Part shown: positions 42,262 through 51,056 of the stretch, piece after piece
Position numbering within the stretch: the first letter of the stretch is position 1
Layout of the letters: each line of letters opens with the position of its first letter
DNA from: Rhizobiaceae bacterium
GTDB taxonomy: Bacteria; Pseudomonadota; Alphaproteobacteria; Rhizobiales; Rhizobiaceae
NCBI GenBank assembly: GCA_017644105.1
Contig: JAEPMD010000019.1
Location: 1 to 64,000, forward strand
DNA: 64,000 nt
Direction: 5' to 3'
Program-made: the position numbers and the translations under genes
Notes under the pieces: model-generated
The model's input: the letters and a program-made list of their open reading frames with translations, nothing else
What the model was told of the DNA's origin: nothing
Databases searched by the model: none

Positions 42262-43422
42262 ATGAATTTTGGTCTTTCGCAAACACAAGAGATGATTGTT
42301 TCCACCGTTCGAGATTTTGTTGAGCAGGAAATCTATCCGCATGAAGATTTGGTAGAGCAAACGGGCGGAGTGCCGGACGAGATTGCTCATGAGATCAAAC
42401 AAAAATGCATCGATCTAGGTTTTTACGCGTCAAATTTCCCCGAAAGTGTCGGCGGTGCAGGGCTCTCGCATGTCGACTTCGCACTTGTCGAACGTGAGCT
42501 TGGTCGCGGCTCTATGGCGCTGACGCATTTCTTTGGCAGGCCGCAAAATATCCTTATGGCTTGTAAAGACGATCAGATCGAACGCTATCTTCTCCCTGCT
42601 GTGCGGGGCGAAAAAATGGATGCGCTTGCCATGACAGAACCTGACGCAGGTTCTGATGTACGCGGGATGAAATGCGCTGCAAAACGCGATGGCGGCGATT
42701 GGTTGATAAATGGCACCAAACATTTCATCTCAGGTGCGGAACATGCTGATTTCATCATCGTGTTTATTGCAACCGGCGAAGATGATACCCCGCATGGCCC
42801 GAAAAAGCGGATCACAACCTTTCTCGTAGATCGCGGCACACCAGGTTTTACCATTCGCGAAGGCTATAAATCGGTCTCCCATCGCGGTTATAAAAACATG
42901 ATTTTGGAATTTGATGATTGCCGCTTGCCGCGAGAACAGGTTTTGGGTGAGGTGGATGGCGGTTTTGCGATCATGAATGAATGGCTTTATGCCACGCGGA
43001 TCACGGTGGCGGCCATGTGTGTGGGGCGGGCGAGACGATGCTTTGATTTGGCGCTAAATTATGCCGCCGACCGCAAGCAATTCGGCCAGCCTATCGGGCG
43101 GTTTCAGGGCGTTAGTTTTCAGATTGCGGATATGATCACTGAGATCGATGCAGCGGATATGCTCACTTTATCCGCCGCCTGGCGTTTGGATGAAGGGTTG
43201 CCTAGCAATCGCGAAATTGCCAGCGCAAAACTCTACGCCTCTGAAATGCTGCACCGGGTAACGGACGCATCGCTGCAGGTCTTTGGCGGCATGGGTTTGA
43301 TGGATGATTTCCCCATCGAACGTTTTTGGCGTGATGCGCGTGTTGAACGCATCTGGGATGGAACGTCTGAAATCCAGCGTCATATAATTGGGCGCGAATT
43401 GCTGCGTCCGTTAGGCTCATAA
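42262..43422 (+). CDS. Acyl-CoA dehydrogenase, probable gamma-butyrobetainyl/crotonobetainyl-CoA type
   Basis: This 386-residue protein has the acyl-CoA dehydrogenase signatures ALAMTEPDAGSDVRG and QVFGGMGLMDDFPIERFWRDA, followed by IWDGTSEIQ. Three ATG codons lie in tandem (42256, 42259, 42262); the third has the best spacing to GGGGAGG. The Glu of YEGT is replaced by Asp in WDGT, which is unusual at the catalytic base position and may reflect a different catalytic residue or the CaiA-like reductase branch. In this operon it would oxidise gamma-butyrobetainyl-CoA to crotonobetainyl-CoA, or reduce it. The direction is inferred. Confidence 0.82.
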   Translation: MNFGLSQTQEMIVSTVRDFVEQEIYPHEDLVEQTGGVPDEIAHEIKQKCIDLGFYASNFPESVGGAGLSHVDFALVERELGRGSMALTHFFGRPQNILMACKDDQIERYLLPAVRGEKMDALAMTEPDAGSDVRGMKCAAKRDGGDWLINGTKHFISGAEHADFIIVFIATGEDDTPHGPKKRITTFLVDRGTPGFTIREGYKSVSHRGYKNMILEFDDCRLPREQVLGEVDGGFAIMNEWLYATRITVAAMCVGRARRCFDLALNYAADRKQFGQPIGRFQGVSFQIADMITEIDAADMLTLSAAWRLDEGLPSNREIASAKLYASEMLHRVTDASLQVFGGMGLMDDFPIERFWRDARVERIWDGTSEIQRHIIGRELLRPLGS

Positions 43423-45438
43423 ATGCACGCGCTCGATCACATATTCCGGCCACAAAACATTGCCGTGATTGGTGGTGGTGATTGGAACGCGCATGTCATC
43501 AAGCAGTGCCGGAAATTAAATTTTTCCGGCAATATTTGGTCCGTTCATCCTACAAAAACCAAATTTGCCGGGCTAAGGCCCTATAAATCCATATCCGATC
43601 TTCCGGCAGCACCGGATGTGAGCTTCATTGGTGTTAATCGCAAAGCCTCGATCAAGGCGCTTGAAGAACTCAACGCAATTGGAGCCAAAGGCGCGGTTTG
43701 CTTTGCCAGCGGTTATGCTGAAACCAATGACGGCAAAGAGTTGAGTGATGAATTGCTCAAAGCCACAGGGGATATGAGCATTCTGGGGCCCAATTGCTAT
43801 GGGTTGTTAAATATGGTTGATGGCGTTGCGCTTTGGCCGGATGAGCATGGCATGAAACCCGTCGACAAAGGCGTGGCGATCCTTGGGCAATCTTCCAACA
43901 TGTTGATCAATCTGGGCATGCAAAAGCGAGGATTGCCGATCTCACATGTGGTTGCATGTGGCAATCAGGTTCAAAGCAGCTTTGCCGATATCGGTACCTA
44001 TCTTTTGGAAGATGACCGTGTGACTGCACTTGGTATCCATATTGAGGGTTTTGGCGATATTCATAAATTTCAAAACCTTGCCATGCGTGCCTATCTGCTT
44101 GGAAAGCCAGTTGTGGTGCTAAAAGTTGGTGTGTCCGATGCAGCGCAAAACGCAACTTTATCCCATACAGCGTCTCTTGCTGGCTCCGATGCGGGCGCTG
44201 ATGCCTTGCTTAAGCGATGCGGTATCGCGCGTGCCGATGGATTATCCGAATTTTTGTCGCTCCTCACCATGGGGCATCTATTTGGCTCGGCGAATATAAA
44301 ATCCATCACGTCATCGAGTTGTTCGGGCGGCGAAGCGGTTTTAATCAGCGATATTGTTGAAAAACATCCCATTGAACTCTGCACTTTAACAGAAGATCAA
44401 AAAACAAATTTGAAATCGTGCCTAAGCGAGTTGGTAACAATCGAAAATCCGCTCGATTATCACACACAGATTTGGCGCGATGTTGATGCGATGCGTTTCG
44501 TGTTTGAACAAATGGCGTCTGGGGACGCTGATCTTAATTGCCTGATATTAGATTTTCCCCGTAGTGATCGGTGTGAACCGACTGGACACGACATTGCCTT
44601 TGAGGCGCTTCAACAGGCCAATAGTTCAGCACCTTCAAAATTTGCCCTCATTTCAACATTGCCGGAGAATTTGCCGGAAGAGGTGGCTGAATTTGCGATT
44701 ATGAACGGCATTATGCCGTTTTTCTCAGCCGATGATGCCATATCAACCTTGGCGAAAACGCAAGAATGGCAAGCGCCGGTAACCATGCCTGTTTGTCTTG
44801 GAGCTCTGCCTGAACATCCGGAAACAATCAGCGAATATGACGCGAAATTGGAATTATCCAAATTAGGGATATCGGTGCCGAAATCCGCGCATATCGCAAA
44901 AATCGCAGAACTCGCATCAAAAGCCAAGCATTTGCAATATCCATTGGTGTTAAAAGGTGAGGGCGAAGCACATAAAACAGAAGCAGGATTGGTCGCGCTC
45001 AATTTAGCGTCGCTTGATGAACTTAATCAAGCGGCTGATGCGATGCCAGCCTCAAGTTTTATTGTTGAAGAGATGGTTGCAGGCGAAAATATCGAATTGC
45101 TCATCGGCGTTGTTTTGGACGAAGCGCATGGCTATGTTTTAACGATCGGAGCAGGGGGCATGCTCACTGAGCTTTTGTCGGATCAAGTTTCGCTTTTGGT
45201 TCCGGCAAATCGCGAACAAGTTTTAAGCGCGCTTGAGCGAACCAAGATATATAAACTGCTCAAGGGTTATCGGGGCAAAGCGAATGTCAATTTCGATGAG
45301 CTGCTTGCTGTGATTGATAAATTGCAGTCTTATATAATTGAAAATGCTGGGAAAATTATGGAAGTGGAAATTAATCCACTTTTAGTTTCCAAAGATGCTG
45401 CCATTGCTGTTGATGCGCTGATTGTGAGGTCTAAATGA
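43423..45438 (+). CDS. ADP-forming acyl-CoA synthetase (acetate--CoA ligase family)
   Basis: This 671-residue protein joins an N-terminal CoA-binding domain (HIFRPQNIAVIGGGDWN) and succinyl-CoA-ligase-like domains to a C-terminal ATP-grasp domain at about residues 475-671. The phosphohistidine-type motif lies in TLSHTASLAGSDAGADALL. It activates a carboxylate with ATP and CoA to give ADP, phosphate and the acyl-CoA. Its position between the dehydrogenase and CaiD-like genes suggests it charges gamma-butyrobetaine, crotonobetaine or carnitine. It takes the role of CaiC, which is AMP-forming. Confidence 0.88.
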   Translation: MHALDHIFRPQNIAVIGGGDWNAHVIKQCRKLNFSGNIWSVHPTKTKFAGLRPYKSISDLPAAPDVSFIGVNRKASIKALEELNAIGAKGAVCFASGYAETNDGKELSDELLKATGDMSILGPNCYGLLNMVDGVALWPDEHGMKPVDKGVAILGQSSNMLINLGMQKRGLPISHVVACGNQVQSSFADIGTYLLEDDRVTALGIHIEGFGDIHKFQNLAMRAYLLGKPVVVLKVGVSDAAQNATLSHTASLAGSDAGADALLKRCGIARADGLSEFLSLLTMGHLFGSANIKSITSSSCSGGEAVLISDIVEKHPIELCTLTEDQKTNLKSCLSELVTIENPLDYHTQIWRDVDAMRFVFEQMASGDADLNCLILDFPRSDRCEPTGHDIAFEALQQANSSAPSKFALISTLPENLPEEVAEFAIMNGIMPFFSADDAISTLAKTQEWQAPVTMPVCLGALPEHPETISEYDAKLELSKLGISVPKSAHIAKIAELASKAKHLQYPLVLKGEGEAHKTEAGLVALNLASLDELNQAADAMPASSFIVEEMVAGENIELLIGVVLDEAHGYVLTIGAGGMLTELLSDQVSLLVPANREQVLSALERTKIYKLLKGYRGKANVNFDELLAVIDKLQSYIIENAGKIMEVEINPLLVSKDAAIAVDALIVRSK

Positions 45439-46232
45439 ACGAATATCCAACCACAAGCCCTATTAAGTGTATTATCGAAGGTCCGATTATAGAAGTGGTG
45501 TTAGATAGGCCAAAAGCCAATGCTATTGATTTGGCCACCAGCCGTATCATGGGCGATGTCTTCGCTAAGTTCCGCGATGATCCAGATTTGCGCGTCGCTA
45601 TTATTAGCTCGGCACATGAGAAATTCTTCTGCCCCGGTTGGGATTTAAAAGCAGCAGCAGCTGGTGATGAAGTTGATGGAGACTATGGTGTTGGCGGTTT
45701 TGCCGGGCTTCAAGAGCTGCGAGATCTCAATAAGCCCGTGATTGCAGCAGTGAACGGCATTTGTTGCGGCGGCGGTTTTGAATATGCACTCTCTGCTGAC
45801 ATGATTTTAGCATCAGATGATGCGTCATTCGCTTTACCCGAAATACGCTCGGGGACAGTTGCCGACGCTGCTTCTGTGAAATTGCCGAAGCGCATTCCTT
45901 ACCACGTCGCAATGGAATTGCTGCTAACTGGTCGCTGGTTTGATGCCAAAGAAGCCAATCAATGGGGGATCGTCAATCATGTGTATGGGCGTGACCAATT
46001 AAACGCTGAAGCTTGGAAACTTGCGCGCACACTCGCGTCTGGCCCACCCCTTGTTTATGCCTGCATCAAAGAGATAATCCGTGATGCGGAAGATTCCAAA
46101 TTCCAAGATGCAATGAACCGAATTACCCAGCGCCAGCTCAAAACTGTCGACGTGCTTTATGGGTCCGAAGACAATAAAGAGGGCGCCATTGCCTTTGCAG
46201 AAAAGCGTGATCCTGTTTGGAAGGGCAAGTAA
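45435..46232 (+). CDS. caiD: Enoyl-CoA hydratase family protein, CaiD-like carnitinyl-CoA dehydratase
   Basis: This 265-residue crotonase-fold protein has oxyanion-hole segments SSAHEKFFCPGWDLKAAAAG and VNGICCGGGFEYALSAD. The phrase CPGWDLKAAA followed by a long acidic loop is characteristic of CaiD carnitinyl-CoA dehydratases. It would hydrate crotonobetainyl-CoA to L-carnitinyl-CoA. Its ATG overlaps the ligase stop (ATGA), so it is coupled. No carnitine CoA-transferase (CaiB) or carnitine transporter is found in this window. Confidence 0.86.
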   Translation: MNEYPTTSPIKCIIEGPIIEVVLDRPKANAIDLATSRIMGDVFAKFRDDPDLRVAIISSAHEKFFCPGWDLKAAAAGDEVDGDYGVGGFAGLQELRDLNKPVIAAVNGICCGGGFEYALSADMILASDDASFALPEIRSGTVADAASVKLPKRIPYHVAMELLLTGRWFDAKEANQWGIVNHVYGRDQLNAEAWKLARTLASGPPLVYACIKEIIRDAEDSKFQDAMNRITQRQLKTVDVLYGSEDNKEGAIAFAEKRDPVWKGK

Positions 46233-46265
46233 ATATCTGATTTTAATGGCATTTTCTAAATGGAT

Positions 46266-47291
46266 CTATAGATTTTCATCCAGCAGGATCTCGATGCGAA
46301 TGCTTTCTTGCGCCGAATTGGGTTCTCGCGCTTCACTGCGTGCACGCAATATCCGCAACGCACTGCGAACGGCATGCCCAGGGTTTTGCGCAATGATTGC
46401 ATCAATCTGATCATTCTTTAAAGCCGCTTCACTGAAGGGCGTACGTTCGTGCACGACAACTGTGATATCGTTTAGATTGAGCTTTTCACATATAACTTCG
46501 ATGGGAATACGTGCTTCTGAACTCATAATATAAACGCCAACGATATCATCGCAGTGTTCGAGTTGGTTTCCGACAATACGTTTGGCACGCGAAACTTCGC
46601 CATAGGTTTCAAGAGAAGGAAGTGGGCGCAGGTTTTCAAAACGTGCATTGATCACCGCATCAAAACCGTGACGACGTTCAATGCTATCAGACGATAACAT
46701 GGTTTCGGAGATGATCATGATCGAGCCGGATTTTGATCCACTAAATTTTCCAACAATCTTCGCCGCTGTCGCGCCAGCTGCATAGTTGTTCACGCCAACA
46801 AAATCTAATTGCTCTAAATTTTCCTGCGCTGATAAAAATTGCACAATATGTACACCGCGCTCATTTAAGCGCGAAATCGCATCTCGAACAGGAGGCGATT
46901 CAGGTGCCATGATTGCCAAACCATCAAGATCTGATGGATCAATCGATGAGATATAATTCGCCACAAGGTGAGGGTCGCCCATATCAAGCTGCTCTACATC
47001 GGCAAATGTCATATCCGAGCGCAACGATTTATTGGCGTGTTCGACCTGCTGAATAAGTTCCTTAAGGTAAAGATCGCCACGTTTTGGAAGGATAAAGCGG
47101 AACCTATAAGGCTTATTGCGCAGCAAATTGACGGCAGCGAGATTGCGCACAAAACCAATTTGTTCGATTGCAGCCTGCACTTTATCGCGAGTCTTTTGGC
47201 TGACATTTGGTCTGTCATTTAAGACGCGATCGACCGTTGCTAAGCTCACACCAGCCGCTTCCGCCAAGTCTTTTGTGGTTGGGACAATCAA
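46266..47291 (-). CDS. LacI-family repressor of the DHA-kinase/CUT1 operon
   Basis: This 341-residue LacI-family regulator has helix-turn-helix TTKDLAEAAGVSLATVDRVLNDRPNVS near the N-terminus. A sugar-binding-like domain follows, with VHIVQFLSAQ and MAPESPPVRDA. I choose TTG 47291 as start because AAGGAAGG lies 7 nt before it and the resulting protein has the usual length. The longer frame to 47348 adds 19 residues without a ribosome site. It is divergent from the CUT1-DhaK operon, and paired operators lie in the gap. Confidence 0.88.
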   Translation of the reverse strand: MIVPTTKDLAEAAGVSLATVDRVLNDRPNVSQKTRDKVQAAIEQIGFVRNLAAVNLLRNKPYRFRFILPKRGDLYLKELIQQVEHANKSLRSDMTFADVEQLDMGDPHLVANYISSIDPSDLDGLAIMAPESPPVRDAISRLNERGVHIVQFLSAQENLEQLDFVGVNNYAAGATAAKIVGKFSGSKSGSIMIISETMLSSDSIERRHGFDAVINARFENLRPLPSLETYGEVSRAKRIVGNQLEHCDDIVGVYIMSSEARIPIEVICEKLNLNDITVVVHERTPFSEAALKNDQIDAIIAQNPGHAVRSALRILRARSEAREPNSAQESIRIEILLDENL

Positions 47292-47360
47292 AAAATTTGC
47301 CTTCCTTAAACCTTGTTTTCCAAGGCTTTCTCCAACATTTTTGCGCAAAAATCAAGAAAA

Positions 47361-47378
47361 ATGAGGTACGTACATCAT
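47361..47378. promoter_or_regulatory. LacI-family operator 1 of the DhaK operon
   Basis: ATGAGGTACGTACATCAT is a near-perfect palindrome with one mismatched pair and the core GTACGTAC. It shares GAGGTACG with operator 2, and the two centres are 30 bp apart. Confidence 0.65.
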
Positions 47379-47385
47379 TTTTTGC

Positions 47386-47414
47386 TTGCATTGAGGTACG
47401 AACCTCAATTATAT
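47386..47414 (+). promoter_or_regulatory. Putative sigma70 promoter of the DhaK operon
   Basis: TTGCAT (47386-47391) and TTATAT (47409-47414) are separated by 17 nt. Operator 2 fills the spacer, so repressor binding would block RNA polymerase. The leader to the first gene is about 147 nt. Confidence 0.5.
47390..47409. promoter_or_regulatory. LacI-family operator 2 of the DhaK operon
   Basis: ATTGAGGTACGAACCTCAAT is palindromic in all but the two pairs flanking the central CG. It lies between the putative -35 and -10 boxes. Confidence 0.7.
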
Positions 47415-47567
47415 GAATGCCAACTTGATCAAACGTTGCACTCGTCTTGGCGAGAAAAATTCAAGTTAAAAATTGAACAGAAAGCAGAAGGGTGGAGGCC
47501 TTTTTGCCCTTGGACTTTAAACCAAACGTGCCTGTGCTTCATCTCAGAGCATAAGGGAGGAATAAAA

Positions 47568-48902
47568 ATGAAATCTAAGTTTTTGAATTTAGTCGCTGCG
47601 ACAGGTCTGTTGGCCTCAGCATCCATGTTCGGCGGTGTTTCAGCCGCACAATCCGCAGATCTAACACTATGCTGGGCTGCATGGGATCCGGCAAATGCGC
47701 TAGTTGAGCTCAGTAAAGAATTTGAGGCGCAATCCGGACACAGCATGAGCTTTGAGTTTGTGCCATGGCCAAACTTTGCCGACCGTATGCTCAATGAGTT
47801 GAACTCAGGTGGTAAGCTTTGCGATCTCCTAATTGGTGATAGCCAGTGGATTGGTGGTGCGGCAGAAAATGGTCAATATGTGAAATTGAACGATTTCTTC
47901 GATAAAGAAGGCATCTCAATGGACGATTTCCTAGCAGCAACCGTGACTGGTTATGCTGAATGGCCAAAAAATACACCAAACTATTATGCGCTTCCTGCTT
48001 ACGCAGATGTTGTGGGCTGGACTTATCGTAAAGACTGGTTTGAGCGTCCTGAAATTCAGGCCGAATTTAAAGAAAAATATGGCCGTGACTTGGGTGTGCC
48101 GGCAACTTTGGAAGAGCTTCAGCAAATTGGCGAGTTTTTCCAAGGTCGCGAAATTGATGGCAAAACAGTTTATGGTGCTGCGATTTATACAGAGCGCGGA
48201 TCTGAAGGCATCACTATGGGTGTGACAAACGCTTTGTATAACTATGGTTTCCTTTATGAAGATCCTGAAAACCCATATGAGCTTGAAGGTTTTGTAAATT
48301 CGGACGCCGCAATTGCCGGGCTTGAATTTTACAAAAAGCTCTACGAAACATCGACACCTCCAGGCGCATCTGATGCTTATATGTCAGCCAATATTGATGC
48401 GTATAAATCAGGGCAGGTGGCTATGCAGATGAACTTTGCGTTCATTTGGCCAGGTGTGGAAGCTGATCCAAACACAGGTGGCGGCAAATCAGGCTATTTC
48501 GCAAATCCTGCAGGTCCTGCTGGTCAGTTTGCTCAGCTTGGTGGTCAGGGCATCTCGGTTGTTGCCAATTCAGACAACAAAGATGCAGCGCTTGAATATA
48601 TCAAGTGGTTTGCCCAACAAGAAGTTCAGCAAAAATGGTGGGATGTTGGCGGTGCACCAGCGATGAAAGCAGTCCTTGAAGCCCCAGGCTTTAACGACAG
48701 CCAGCCATTTGCCAAAACATTCCTTGATTCAATGGCAATCGTGAAAGATTTTTGGGCAGAGCCTGCTTATGCATCTCTATTGCTACCAATGCAGGAGCGT
48801 GTTCACAACTATGTTGTTGCGGGACAAGGTTCGGCAAAAGATGCACTCGACGGTCTTGTGAAAGACTGGGACGAGGTCTTTGAAGATGAGGGCAAAAAGT
48901 AA
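47568..48902 (+). CDS. CUT1 ABC transporter, periplasmic binding protein of the DhaK operon
   Basis: This 444-residue extracellular solute-binding protein starts at ATG 47568 behind GGGAGGAA. A Sec signal peptide covers about residues 1-31 (ends SAAQSA). The mature part holds LCWAAWDPANALVELSKEF, LCDLLIGDSQWIGGAAENG and YYALPAYADVVGWTYRKDW, all family 1 binding-protein patterns. It heads an operon with two permeases, two ATPases and a dihydroxyacetone kinase. The likely cargo is a polyol, a triose or a short sugar that yields dihydroxyacetone, but this is inference from the kinase. Confidence 0.88.
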   Translation: MKSKFLNLVAATGLLASASMFGGVSAAQSADLTLCWAAWDPANALVELSKEFEAQSGHSMSFEFVPWPNFADRMLNELNSGGKLCDLLIGDSQWIGGAAENGQYVKLNDFFDKEGISMDDFLAATVTGYAEWPKNTPNYYALPAYADVVGWTYRKDWFERPEIQAEFKEKYGRDLGVPATLEELQQIGEFFQGREIDGKTVYGAAIYTERGSEGITMGVTNALYNYGFLYEDPENPYELEGFVNSDAAIAGLEFYKKLYETSTPPGASDAYMSANIDAYKSGQVAMQMNFAFIWPGVEADPNTGGGKSGYFANPAGPAGQFAQLGGQGISVVANSDNKDAALEYIKWFAQQEVQQKWWDVGGAPAMKAVLEAPGFNDSQPFAKTFLDSMAIVKDFWAEPAYASLLLPMQERVHNYVVAGQGSAKDALDGLVKDWDEVFEDEGKK

Positions 48903-48903
48903 G

Positions 48904-48958
48904 CCCCCGTTCGCTTTCTCCCAAGCGGACCCTTGGAGCCGGGGGTTTTTCCGGCTCC
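48904..48958 (+). terminator. Overlapping hairpins after the binding-protein gene
   Basis: CCCCCG (48904-48909) can pair with CGGGGG (48940-48945), followed by TTTTT, forming a terminator-like stem with an inner CGCTT/AAGCG stem. GGAGCCGG (48935-48942) can instead pair perfectly with CCGGCTCC (48951-48958). The two folds exclude each other. The element lies 1 nt after the binding-protein stop and probably reduces read-through into the permease genes. Confidence 0.65.
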
Positions 48959-48988
48959 ACCTTTATGATAGAATTTTAAGAGAACACA

Positions 48989-49933
48989 ATGGACAATGTT
49001 GCAGACAAAGTGGCTTCCGCCACACCGCCTTCTATTGCGCATAGAGTAAAAGGGCTTTCAGATCGTGCAATAGCATGGATATTTGTTGCGCCGACAATCT
49101 TCATATTGCTGGCAATCAATATCTTCCCGCTGATCTGGACCGTATATCTCAGCTTTACAAATTATGCTGTGAACAGGCCAAACCGAGAAGTAAAGTTTAT
49201 TGGCTTGCGCAATTATGAGCGGATCTTAGGTGATGCCGACACATGGGCGACCATGCAGGCGACTGCGCATTTCCTCATTTGGACAATCGTCCTGCAGGTT
49301 TTGATCGGTTTTACACTCGCATATCTGATCAATAAGAAATTTAAAGGCAATGACCTTTGGACCACAATCATCGTGTTCCCAATGATGTTATCGCCTGCGG
49401 TGGTGGGTAATTTCTGGACCTTCCTTTATCAACCGCAAATTGGTTTGTTCAACTATGTCATTAGTTTCGTAACGGGCGCTGACCCATCTAGTTTCTCAAT
49501 GATCGGTGACATCGCACTTGCGCCCTGGGCCATTGTGATCGTGGATACCTGGATGTGGACCCCCTTTGTGATGCTCATATGTCTGGCCGGCCTTCGCTCG
49601 ATCCCAGATAGCATTTATGAGGCGGCGGAATGCGACCGCGCATCGAAATGGCGACAGTTCTGGACAATTACTATTCCCATGGTCTTGCCATTCCTCATGT
49701 TGGCGGTTCTGTTCCGCGGCATTGAAAACTTCAAAATGTTCGACCTTGTGGTCCAGCTCACAGGTGGTGGTCCGGGTAATCTAACAACACTTACGTCAAT
49801 TGACCTTAAACGAGAGGCTTTTGAAAAGTGGCGTACCGGCTTTGCCTCCGCCTATGCGGTCATCCTTTTCGTCACAGTCTTTGGCCTCGCCTCAATCTAC
49901 GTAAAAGCACTAAACAGGGTAAAACAACGATGA
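48989..49933 (+). CDS. CUT1 ABC transporter permease 1 of the DhaK operon
   Basis: This 314-residue permease has six membrane segments, the first near residues 28-50 (IFVAPTIFILLAINIFPLIW). The EAA loop is IYEAAECDRASKWRQFWTIT; the usual Gly of the motif (DGAS) is replaced by Arg, which is uncommon. It partners the following permease, whose start overlaps its stop by 4 nt. Confidence 0.9.
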   Translation: MDNVADKVASATPPSIAHRVKGLSDRAIAWIFVAPTIFILLAINIFPLIWTVYLSFTNYAVNRPNREVKFIGLRNYERILGDADTWATMQATAHFLIWTIVLQVLIGFTLAYLINKKFKGNDLWTTIIVFPMMLSPAVVGNFWTFLYQPQIGLFNYVISFVTGADPSSFSMIGDIALAPWAIVIVDTWMWTPFVMLICLAGLRSIPDSIYEAAECDRASKWRQFWTITIPMVLPFLMLAVLFRGIENFKMFDLVVQLTGGGPGNLTTLTSIDLKREAFEKWRTGFASAYAVILFVTVFGLASIYVKALNRVKQR

Positions 49934-50868
49934 GTTTTTCAGTTACAGAACCGTCTCACGGACAAAAGTGGTTCGCCGGAATTCTGGTGGTTGGCTACGC
50001 ATTAATTACCTTACTGCCTTTGCTATGGATTGTTGCAACCGGATTTAAATCTGGCCCAGACTCCATTGCTTATCCACCAAAGATCGCCTTTGAACCAACA
50101 GTTGAAGGTTATGTGAACCTCTTCACCACGCAAACGCGTCTTAGCAATGAAGCAAAAGCCGAACCTGTTGATGATCTGCCTTGGTATGAGCAATTGGTGC
50201 GCGAACGCGGAAACACCATTGTCGGTACGTCTCGATATTCAGAGCGTTTCTTCAACTCCATTATCATTGGCTTTGGCTCAACTTTCTTTGCCATTGTCTT
50301 AGGAACAGCTGCCGCCTATGCCTTCTCGCGCTTTAAGGTCCCGCTGAAAGATGATTTGCTCTTTTTCATCCTGTCAACGCGGATGATGCCCCCCATTGCC
50401 GTTGCGATACCGATCTTTCTTATGTTCAGAAATTTGGGTTTGAGCGACACGCATGCCGGCATGATCTTGCTCTATACGGCAGTGAACCTCTCGCTTTCTG
50501 TCTGGCTGATTAATGGCTTTATTGACGAGATCCCAATTGAATATGAAGAAGCAGCTTTAATTGACGGCTACACTCGCTTTCAAGCTTTCTACAAAGTGGT
50601 CCTGCCACAAGCTGCAACGGGCATCGCGTCCACTGCCATCTTCTGTCTCATCTTTGCCTGGAACGAATATGCATTTGCGGTTCTTTTAACATCGGGCACT
50701 GCACAAACGGCACCACCCTTTATCCCAACCATTATTGGGGTTGGTGGGCAAGATTGGCCAGCTGTTGCTGCCGGCGCCACGATCTTCTTAGTGCCTGTTA
50801 TGGTTTTCACAATTCTGCTTCGTAAACACTTGCTACGCGGCATCACATTCGGAGCAGTTCGCAAATGA
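49930..50868 (+). CDS. CUT1 ABC transporter permease 2 of the DhaK operon
   Basis: This 312-residue permease starts at ATG 49930. It has six membrane segments and EAA loop YEEAALIDGYTRFQAFYKVV. An unusually long periplasmic loop between the first two membrane segments (about residues 40-110, with LPWYEQLVRERGN) resembles that in polyol-type CUT1 permeases. The 62-residue membrane protein gene overlaps its stop by 4 nt. Confidence 0.9.
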   Translation: MSFSVTEPSHGQKWFAGILVVGYALITLLPLLWIVATGFKSGPDSIAYPPKIAFEPTVEGYVNLFTTQTRLSNEAKAEPVDDLPWYEQLVRERGNTIVGTSRYSERFFNSIIIGFGSTFFAIVLGTAAAYAFSRFKVPLKDDLLFFILSTRMMPPIAVAIPIFLMFRNLGLSDTHAGMILLYTAVNLSLSVWLINGFIDEIPIEYEEAALIDGYTRFQAFYKVVLPQAATGIASTAIFCLIFAWNEYAFAVLLTSGTAQTAPPFIPTIIGVGGQDWPAVAAGATIFLVPVMVFTILLRKHLLRGITFGAVRK

Positions 50869-51053
50869 GTAGTTTTTTCAACGATTTACTGCGCCTACGG
50901 CGTGGGGCTTGGGAAATGGTCGCATCAATCCTAATTGCATTAGGGGTCTTTATGCTCATGCAGCCATTTGTCCTTACGCTCTTCACTTACTCCTTCCTCG
51001 TAACACTAGTCGGAACAGTGATGTTTATCATTGTTAGCCATTTTCCGGAGTAA
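50865..51053 (+). CDS. Small membrane protein within the CUT1 operon
   Basis: This 62-residue protein has two membrane segments, about residues 18-37 (MVASILIALGVFMLMQPFVL) and 40-58. A basic N-terminal segment (LLRLRRGAWE) suggests a cytoplasmic N-terminus. Its ATG overlaps the permease stop, and the first ATPase gene begins 3 nt after its own stop, so it is firmly part of the operon. Small hydrophobic proteins at similar places occur in glycerol-type ABC operons, such as GlpU in rhizobia. The function is unknown; a transporter accessory subunit is a reasonable guess. Confidence 0.75.
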   Translation: MSSFFNDLLRLRRGAWEMVASILIALGVFMLMQPFVLTLFTYSFLVTLVGTVMFIIVSHFPE

Positions 51054-51056
51054 CCC

